NCBI GenBank assembly: GCA_016868485.1
Contig: VGGT01000109.1
Coordinates: forward strand, 1 to 6,457
Direction: 5' to 3'
DNA from: Bacteroidota bacterium
GTDB taxonomy: Bacteria; Bacteroidota; Bacteroidia; UBA7662
Length of the DNA: 6,457 nucleotides
The notes under the pieces were generated by a model. It was not told the DNA's origin, did no database searches, and saw nothing but the letters and a program-made list of their open reading frames with translations. Shown one piece after another: positions 1 to 4,868 of this stretch. How positions within the stretch are numbered: position 1 is the stretch's first letter; every line of letters starts with the position of its first letter. A program made the translations under genes and the position numbers.

Positions 1-362
1 TTAAAGCAGAACCGAAAAAAAGAGGACCAAAACGAAAAGAAATAAATGAAAGTGAATTAGCTGCGGTTAAAGCAGAACCGAAAAAAAGAGGACCAAAACT
101 TAAAGAAAAAAATGAAAATAAATTGGGCAAAAAACCCAAGGAAAAAACGGAAGAGTCATCAGTCGCCGTAGTGGAACGCAAGCCCAAAAGGGTAAAAAAA
201 ATGAATTTGACTCATCCACAATCAACCGCTAAAAAAGGAACGAAAAAAGGCGTTAAAAAAGTGGCCGGTAAGAAAAGAATTAAAATTGAACGTCCTCCGA
301 TCGCAGAATTTGGTTTGGATGCTGTTAATCTGAGCGAAAAAATGCAAAATCCTGATCTTTAA
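1..362 (+). CDS. Lysine-rich repeat protein, C-terminal part (5' end outside window)
   Basis: The frame is open from the window edge (first full codon at 3) to TAA at 360-362, giving 119 visible residues. There is no clear start inside: a TTG at 123 could serve, but the same frame continues upstream with repeated sequence, so the gene very probably begins before the window. About 30 of the 119 residues are Lys, many as KK or KKG. Two 22-residue units begin KAEPKKRGPK, and the KKRGPK core resembles an AT-hook but lacks the second Arg of RGRP. The last ~25 residues (from IERPPIAEFG on) are less basic and look like an ordered or conserved tail. The stop overlaps the ATG of the carboxylate-amine ligase by 1 nt (TAATG), so the two are probably translationally coupled. 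It could be a histone-H1-like DNA-binding protein, the basic tail of a larger enzyme, or a substrate of the downstream ligases. The family is not recognised; that the region is coding is fairly sure. Confidence 0.75.
   Translation, partial: KAEPKKRGPKRKEINESELAAVKAEPKKRGPKLKEKNENKLGKKPKEKTEESSVAVVERKPKRVKKMNLTHPQSTAKKGTKKGVKKVAGKKRIKIERPPIAEFGLDAVNLSEKMQNPDL
3..134 (+). repeat. Two in-frame 66-bp tandem units (22 codons)
   Basis: The units at 3-68 and 69-134 share an identical first 31 nt and then diverge at scattered positions. The period of 66 nt keeps the reading frame and encodes KAEPKKRGPK-type repeats. More copies may lie upstream of the window edge, because the first unit starts right at the edge. 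Confidence 0.85.
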
Positions 363-1447
363 TGTTCAGCATAGGAATTGAAGAAGAGTACCAGGTCATC
401 GATCCTAAAAGCAGGGAGCTGGTATCGCACGAGCAACAGATTGTGGCGGGAGTAAATTCAATTCTTCCTGATCAGGCTAAAGCCGAAATGCATGAGGCCG
501 TGGTTGAAGTGGGCACCAAAGTGTGTCAGAACATTCAGGAGGCCGAACGGGACATCAAAAATTTAAGGAAAGTGGTGTCGGATGTGGCGCGCAGTAAAGG
601 CTACGTGATTGGGGCATCGGGCACCCATCCCTTCTCTTTGTGGCAAACCCAATTGATTACCGAAAATCCACGCTACCACGAGATTGTTAATGAACTGCAG
701 GACACCGCTCGTTCCAATTTGATTTTCGGTTTGCATGTGCATGTGGGCGTACCCGATAAAGACATGGCGGTGCATATCGCCAATTCGGTGCGCTATTTTT
801 TGCCGCACATTTATGCGCTCTCCACCAATTCTCCCTTTTGGGAGGGAAGGAACACCGGGTTTAAATCATACCGGTCGAAAGTCTTCGACAAGTTTCCCCG
901 AACGGGCATTCCCGATTATTTCGAGAGCTATGCCGAATATGAAAATTATGTGAAAATGCTGGTGAAAACGAATTGCATCGATAACGCCAAAAAAATCTGG
1001 TGGGATATCCGTGTGCATCCGTTTTATGATACCATCGAATTTAGAATCTGTGATGTGCCGATGAGGGCCGACGAAACTGTAGCTATTGCGGCTCTTATTC
1101 AGGCACTGGTGGTGAAACTGCATCAACTGAGGCAGAATAACCTGAATTTTATGATCTACAAGCGCGCACTAATTAATGAGAATAAATGGCGGGCGAGTCG
1201 ATATGGCATTGATGGCAAGCTGATCGATTTTGGCAAAGAATCTGAAGTGAACACCCGCGGCCTGATCCACGAACTGCTCGAATTTGTGTCGACTGCTGTC
1301 GACGAAATGGGGACCCATTCGTATATGGACTACATCCGTACCATGCTCGAACAAGGGACCGGAGCCGATCGGCAGCTCCGGACCTACGCCCAAAGCCATG
1401 ATCTTAAGGCGGTTGTTGACTACTACGTGGAGCAAACGGCGGCTTAA
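362..1447 (+). CDS. Carboxylate-amine ligase, GCS2/YbdK family (COG2170)
   Basis: This 361-aa protein has the usual length of YbdK-type enzymes, which join an amino group to a carboxylate (classically the gamma-carboxyl of glutamate) using ATP; E. coli YbdK has weak glutamate-cysteine ligase activity. Family hallmarks visible: N-terminal GIEEEYQVIDP (residues 5-15), with the acidic residues that begin the ATP/metal site; GLHVHVGVPD (123-132), with its paired histidines; SPFW (157-160); GFKSYR (166-171); RTGIPDYF (180-187); WWDIRVHP (213-220); EFRICD (226-231); and NKWRASRYG (274-282). All key blocks are present, so it should be active. The ATG overlaps the stop of the lysine-rich gene and has no Shine-Dalgarno sequence. 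It is followed by amidotransferase-like and ATP-grasp-like genes, so glutathione synthesis is not the obvious role; the true substrate is unknown. Family assignment is very secure. Confidence 0.95.
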   Translation: MFSIGIEEEYQVIDPKSRELVSHEQQIVAGVNSILPDQAKAEMHEAVVEVGTKVCQNIQEAERDIKNLRKVVSDVARSKGYVIGASGTHPFSLWQTQLITENPRYHEIVNELQDTARSNLIFGLHVHVGVPDKDMAVHIANSVRYFLPHIYALSTNSPFWEGRNTGFKSYRSKVFDKFPRTGIPDYFESYAEYENYVKMLVKTNCIDNAKKIWWDIRVHPFYDTIEFRICDVPMRADETVAIAALIQALVVKLHQLRQNNLNFMIYKRALINENKWRASRYGIDGKLIDFGKESEVNTRGLIHELLEFVSTAVDEMGTHSYMDYIRTMLEQGTGADRQLRTYAQSHDLKAVVDYYVEQTAA

Positions 1448-1474
1448 TTGTAACCAAAAAAAGCCGTATATTAG
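1448..1474 (+). promoter_or_regulatory. Possible weak Bacteroidota-type promoter upstream of the amidotransferase gene
   Basis: TTG at 1448-1450 and TATATTAG at 1467-1474 resemble the Bacteroidota -33 (TTG) and -7 (TAnnTTTG) elements. The 16-nt spacer is shorter than the usual ~19, and the -7 element has one mismatch. If real, it would give the last two genes an extra internal start with a leader of about 20 nt. Chance occurrence is quite possible in this A/T-rich gap. Confidence 0.2.
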
Positions 1475-1497
1475 AGGTTGCCGTTGGCGCATTTTGC

Positions 1498-2322
1498 ATG
1501 ATGACCGAAGAAGAATTGAAGCCCACTCGGGTTGCCCTCCTCGATATGTACGATGGCGCCCCTAATTTGGGCATGGAGAGCCTCCGAAGCATTCTGAAGC
1601 ATTTCGGCGACCAAATCGAGTGGACTGAATTTGATGTAAGAAACCGGAGAGAATTGCCGGGTATTGACTTCGACCTGTTTGTGTCGACCGGTGGACCAGG
1701 CTCGCCCCTGCTGGCCGGACACGGCTGGGAACGTGGCTACCGAGCCCTTCTCGACCGATTGTGGGCCCACAACCAGAACCCGCTGAATAGACCGAAGCCC
1801 GTTTTCTTCATTTGCCACAGCTTTCAGATGCTTTGTCAACATTTCGGTCTCGGCACGGCCTCTTTAAGGAGAAGCCCCTCCTTTGGTATCTTTCCAGTCC
1901 ATAAAACCCAATATGGCGTGCATGATCCCTTGTTGGAGGGTCTCCCCGATCCCTTATGGGCGGTAGATATGCGCGATTGGCAGGTGGTGCATCCCGACTT
2001 TGCCGCATTTGAACGCTTTGGGGCCCAAATTCTGGCCATCGAACGCATGCGCGACCATGTTCAATACGAGCGGGCTTTGATGGCCGTACGGTTTGGCACG
2101 CACTTTTTCGGAACTCAATTCCACCCAGAAGCCGATCCCACGGGCATGTTGCACTACATGAAACAGCCCGAACGAATCGCCAACATCATCCGCCAACACG
2201 GAGAGGCCACCTACCAAGACATGCTGCAAAAACTGAATGACCCAGGCAAACTCGAACAAACCTACCGTGGCATCCTACCCCGATTTCTTGAGCTTGGCCT
2301 TCTGCAAACACAGGAAGTTTAG
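1498..2322 (+). CDS. Class I glutamine amidotransferase-like protein
   Basis: This is a 274-aa protein. Class I (triad) amidotransferase domains hydrolyse glutamine to ammonia for a partner synthetase. Visible: STGGPGSP (63-70), matching the oxyanion-loop region; FFICHSFQML (103-112), carrying the probable nucleophile Cys106; and GTQFHPEAD (205-213), giving His209 and Glu211 of the triad. Odd: the canonical GxCxG elbow has lost both glycines (Phe at -2, Ser at +2), although the Gln at +4 is kept. Residues ~220-274 form a predicted helical extension after the domain. Two ATGs are adjacent (1498 and 1501); the first is taken, there is no Shine-Dalgarno sequence, and no ATG, GTG or TTG in frame occurs in the intergenic gap. 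It probably supplies ammonia to, or processes a gamma-glutamyl bond made by, the neighbouring ligases; gamma-glutamyl hydrolase activity is an alternative. The fold is secure, the role inferred. Confidence 0.9.
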   Translation: MMTEEELKPTRVALLDMYDGAPNLGMESLRSILKHFGDQIEWTEFDVRNRRELPGIDFDLFVSTGGPGSPLLAGHGWERGYRALLDRLWAHNQNPLNRPKPVFFICHSFQMLCQHFGLGTASLRRSPSFGIFPVHKTQYGVHDPLLEGLPDPLWAVDMRDWQVVHPDFAAFERFGAQILAIERMRDHVQYERALMAVRFGTHFFGTQFHPEADPTGMLHYMKQPERIANIIRQHGEATYQDMLQKLNDPGKLEQTYRGILPRFLELGLLQTQEV

Positions 2323-2376
2323 TGGATGCACAGGACCTGAGTCGATTCATTCGATGGAAACAAATGGAATTATCAT

Positions 2377-3570
2377 ATGATCAGGGATATTAGACAGCGC
2401 ATCAACGAATCGTATAGGCCGGGGCTTTATGTGCACTTGCTCGATGAACTCAAAGCACGAATTGGCGAGGTACCCGATTTCCGGGTCGCTGAAAGTCCCG
2501 TATTCGTGCCGGCTGATCTTACCCAAAAACTCCAACAAGCCTGTCGGGAAATTTGCGATCAACTCCTCACGCCAGAATACCTGAAGATCAGCCATCAAGC
2601 TGTGCCCACCCATCAGGACGTGCCGAATTGCTCCGCATTCCCTGAACTCCTCGTGCTCGACTTCGGCATCACCCACAGCAGCGATGGCCAACTGCACCCG
2701 ATGTTGATTGAACTACAGGGATTCCCATCGCTCTTTGCCTACCAGTCGATCTTGGCCCAGTCCTACCAAAAAATTTGGGGGCTCACCCCTTCCGATGGCT
2801 CAGCCTACTTATCGGGCTACGCGCACGAACAATATGTCGGTCGACTCCAACAGCTCATCTGTGGAACCCATGCCCCCAAACATGTGGTGCTGCTCGAAAT
2901 TGACCCAAAGCATCAAAAAACCAGAGCCGATTTCTACGCCACCGAGCGGATGTTCGGGGTCACCCCCTGCTGCCTAAGCGATATCCATCGCTCAGGTCGA
3001 GAACTGTTCTATATAAAAGATGGTCATCGGGTTCCCATTCATCGGGTCTACAACCGCATCATTTTCGACGAACTCGAACAACGACCCGAATACATACGCG
3101 CCTGGGATCTGCTGGACCCCATCGACGCGGAGTGGGTCAGTCACCCCAACTGGTATTTTCGCCTAAGCAAATTCAGTTTGCCTTATTTGGATAGCCCATT
3201 TGTGCCCCAGTCGCACCTCCTCAGCCAGCTCACCCAAGTGCCCGACGACCTCAGCAGCTGGGTATTGAAGCCCCTGTATTCCTTTGCCGGCAGTGGGGTT
3301 CAGGTGGATGTAACACCCGAGATGCTCGATCAAATCGAACATCCGGAACACTACCTACTGCAGCGAAAGGTTCACTACGAACCCGTTGTGAACAGTCCCT
3401 CTGGGGGCGTAAAAGTGGAAATTCGGATGATGATTTTCATCGACCCGATCAGCCGAAGGCCAGAAATCATCACCAACTTGGCACGGTTTAGTCGGGGCAA
3501 ACTCATCGGCGTGCGCTACAACGAGGGCCTCGACTGGGTGGGGGGCAGCTCAGCCTTTTTTGTGGAATAG
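2377..3570 (+). CDS. Predicted ATP-grasp-type amidoligase
   Basis: This 397-aa soluble protein has no signal peptide or membrane segment. The C-terminal third carries an ATP-grasp-like order of motifs: WVLKPLYSFAGSGV (295-308), like the Lys-plus-glycine-rich ATP-binding loop; LLQRKV (327-332), at the position where the hinge that contacts adenine is expected; VEIRMMIFID (347-356); NLARFSRG (367-374); and GVRYNEG (378-384), candidates for phosphate and Mg binding. The N-terminal part has distinctive blocks that may form the acceptor site: IELQGFPSLFAYQ (111-123), TRADFYATERMFGV (182-195), RVYNRIIFDEL (223-233) and HPNWYFRLSK (256-265). The ATG at 2377 is the only in-frame ATG after an upstream stop at 2338; there is no Shine-Dalgarno sequence. 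It follows the amidotransferase gene by 54 nt. With the GCS2 enzyme it recalls the two-ligase logic of glutathione synthesis (GCS then ATP-grasp), but the substrate is unknown. The ATP-grasp call rests on motifs only; many genomes would list it as hypothetical. Confidence 0.75.
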   Translation: MIRDIRQRINESYRPGLYVHLLDELKARIGEVPDFRVAESPVFVPADLTQKLQQACREICDQLLTPEYLKISHQAVPTHQDVPNCSAFPELLVLDFGITHSSDGQLHPMLIELQGFPSLFAYQSILAQSYQKIWGLTPSDGSAYLSGYAHEQYVGRLQQLICGTHAPKHVVLLEIDPKHQKTRADFYATERMFGVTPCCLSDIHRSGRELFYIKDGHRVPIHRVYNRIIFDELEQRPEYIRAWDLLDPIDAEWVSHPNWYFRLSKFSLPYLDSPFVPQSHLLSQLTQVPDDLSSWVLKPLYSFAGSGVQVDVTPEMLDQIEHPEHYLLQRKVHYEPVVNSPSGGVKVEIRMMIFIDPISRRPEIITNLARFSRGKLIGVRYNEGLDWVGGSSAFFVE

Positions 3571-3580
3571 CCGATACCCG

Positions 3581-3708
3581 CTTCATCCAGAAAAACGGCA
3601 GGGATCACCGCTTCATCCAGATAAACGGCAGGGATCACCGCTTCATCCAGATAAACGGCAGGGATCACCGCTTCATCCAGATAAACGGCAGGGATCACCA
3701 CTTCATCC
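3581..3708. repeat. 30-bp tandem repeat, four full copies plus 8 nt
   Basis: Units start with CTTCATCCAG and end with GGGATCACCG, at 3581-3610, 3611-3640, 3641-3670 and 3671-3700, with a fragment at 3701-3708. Units 2 and 3 are identical, unit 1 differs by one base (A for T at 3592), and unit 4 by its last base (A at 3700). A degenerate copy of the unit's end (3571-3580) lies directly after the stop codon at 3570. The period is a multiple of three and contains no stop in some frames of either strand, so apparent 10-residue repeat peptides (VIPAVYLDEA on the minus strand) appear, but these look like a by-product. The array fills most of the gap between two convergent genes. Confidence 0.95.
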
Positions 3709-3712
3709 CTGC
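3688..3712. other. Perfect 8-bp hairpin at the right end of the repeat array
   Basis: GCAGGGAT (3688-3695) and ATCCCTGC (3705-3712) are exact reverse complements around a 9-nt loop. The stem exists because the last, partial repeat copy changes from CATCCAG to CATCCCTG; internal copies have only a 4-bp version. There is no T run on either strand, so it is not a standard intrinsic terminator, but it could act as an RNA 3'-end structure between the convergent genes. Confidence 0.55.
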
Positions 3713-3738
3713 TCATCCCCCGTTCAGGTCTCGATCTT

Positions 3739-4296
3739 CTATTTGGGGGGATCCACCCCGTATGCGGGAATTTTACCCGTTACGGTAGAAAAAAATTGCT
3801 GTATGATGCGCAAATCCGCCTCCACCTGACCTGTTGGATACAGCGGCGGTTCGAAGCGCAATTCCTTGTGCTTGAAGTCCATCCCCACCATGATGATCGG
3901 CACACCGGCACCCACAGCCATATGGTAGAACCCACTGCGCAGTCGATCGGCCTTTTTCCGCGTGCCCTCGGGCGACAGCGATAAATAAAACCGGGGATGC
4001 GTGCGAAACAGCTGCACCACCGCTTCAACCATTCCCTGGCTGCGGCTGCGGTCGACCGGATAGCCCCCCAGCCAGCGAAACAGCCAACCAAACGGCCCTT
4101 TAAACAAACTGTCCTTACCAATAAAACTGATGTCTTGCTCCAAAACATTGCGTGATAGAACTCCGATTAGGAAATCCCAGCTGCTCGTGTGGGGGCCAAC
4201 AGCAACAATCGCCTGTGGCACATCAACAGGAATTCGGCCCACGATGCGCCACCCCATCAAACGATAAAAAATGAATGCAGCCAGCATTTTTTTCAT
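3739..4296 (-). CDS. Lysophospholipid acyltransferase-like protein (PlsC/LPLAT family, short form)
   Basis: This 185-aa protein probably transfers an acyl chain to a lysophospholipid or another lipid acceptor at the inner face of the membrane. The four PlsC-type blocks appear in order: HTSSWD (residues 36-41, the catalytic Hx4D with His36 and Asp41); GKDSLFKGPFGWLFRWLGGYPVDR (60-83, acceptor-binding region); SPEGTR (108-113, like FPEGTRS); and VPIIMVGMDF (132-141). There is no convincing N-terminal transmembrane helix, only a hydrophobic stretch near residues 4-14. It is shorter than classical PlsC (~240 aa) but typical of compact Bacteroidota members. ATG at 4296 overlaps the DUF502 stop as ATGA, indicating translational coupling. 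The stop (TAG) is at 3741-3739. The acceptor is unknown; aminolipids such as ornithine lipids are as possible as lysophosphatidic acid. Confidence 0.9.
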   Translation of the reverse strand: MKKMLAAFIFYRLMGWRIVGRIPVDVPQAIVAVGPHTSSWDFLIGVLSRNVLEQDISFIGKDSLFKGPFGWLFRWLGGYPVDRSRSQGMVEAVVQLFRTHPRFYLSLSPEGTRKKADRLRSGFYHMAVGAGVPIIMVGMDFKHKELRFEPPLYPTGQVEADLRIIQQFFSTVTGKIPAYGVDPPK

Positions 4297-4868
4297 GCGT
4301 CTTCATTTAAATCGGTGACCCCCCCAGACACAATAAACTTCATGTAGGCGGTTGAATCTACGTCCACCTTTTCGACGCGCTGGGCATCCACAAAAAACAA
4401 ATTACCCGAAAAGTTATACGAATGCGGGAGGTATACGGCCACCATGCCTGGCTTGCCCAAAAGGGCGAGATCAGGTTGGGTAAGGAAACCTGGTTTGGCG
4501 GTGCCGTCCATAAAATGGACCAGAATGGGTTGATTAAACTTACGCTTATCGCCCACAAATGCTTCCATCAGGTCGCGTATGGAGGTATAAATCAATTTGA
4601 TGAATGGGGCTCGGGTCAGTATGCGTTCGATGAGGTCGAGGAGGGGGCCAACGAGCAGGTTGGAGCCCAAAAATCCAACGAGGGTGATGCCCGCTACGGT
4701 AGCCAGCAACCCCAGACCGGGTATCCCCAGGTCGAGCCAGCCGTCGAGGGTGCGAAACACAAATGCCACCACATAGAGGGTAGCGGCGATGGGCGCCACC
4801 AACAGCATGCCGTTGAGAAACGACTTCACAATGCGCATTCCCAATCGTCTGAGGTGCCTGTTATTCAT
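4293..4868 (-). CDS. DUF502 family membrane protein (COG2928)
   Basis: This 191-aa protein has two hydrophobic helices (about residues 16-38 and 50-73) near the N-terminus and a soluble C-terminal domain. DUF502 features seen: a Pro in the first helix (VAPIAAT), the block APFIKLIYTSIRDL (87-100) after the second helix, LVHFMDG (116-122), and MVAVYLPHSYNFSGNLFFV (142-160), the analogue of the family's conserved VFVPTTPNPTSG-like loop. The biochemical function of the family is unknown. The start at 4868 lies inside the end of the regulator gene (8-nt overlap); a second Met at residue 11 (start at 4838) is an alternative that would leave the helix intact. The end overlaps the acyltransferase start by 4 nt. 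Sandwiched between an acyl-CoA-type regulator and an acyltransferase, a role in membrane lipid or envelope homeostasis is an inference. Confidence 0.92.
   Translation of the reverse strand: MNNRHLRRLGMRIVKSFLNGMLLVAPIAATLYVVAFVFRTLDGWLDLGIPGLGLLATVAGITLVGFLGSNLLVGPLLDLIERILTRAPFIKLIYTSIRDLMEAFVGDKRKFNQPILVHFMDGTAKPGFLTQPDLALLGKPGMVAVYLPHSYNFSGNLFFVDAQRVEKVDVDSTAYMKFIVSGGVTDLNEDA

Noticed and set aside
362..1447. Reading the GCS2 protein as the glutathione-synthesis enzyme GshA
   Set aside because: The GCS2/YbdK family is distinct from GshA, and no clear glutathione synthetase is next to it. The linked GATase suggests a different product.
3581..3708. Repeat array as a CRISPR
   Set aside because: The 30-bp units abut directly with no unique spacers, and there are no cas genes in the window.
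3516..3716. Minus-strand open frame encoding a 10-residue repeat (VIPAVYLDEA)
   Set aside because: It exists only because the 30-bp tandem unit is a multiple of three with no stop in that frame. It overlaps the end of the ATP-grasp-like gene and has no recognisable domain.
3745..3759. GGGG/CCCC hairpin around GGATCC as an intrinsic terminator
   Set aside because: The stem is only 4 bp, lies inside the last codons of the acyltransferase gene, and is not followed by a T run on either strand.
3560..3829. Plus-strand open frame across the repeat array (HPDKRQGSPL repeats)
   Set aside because: Same cause as the minus-strand version. It overlaps the ends of both convergent genes and its composition looks like translated non-coding repeat.
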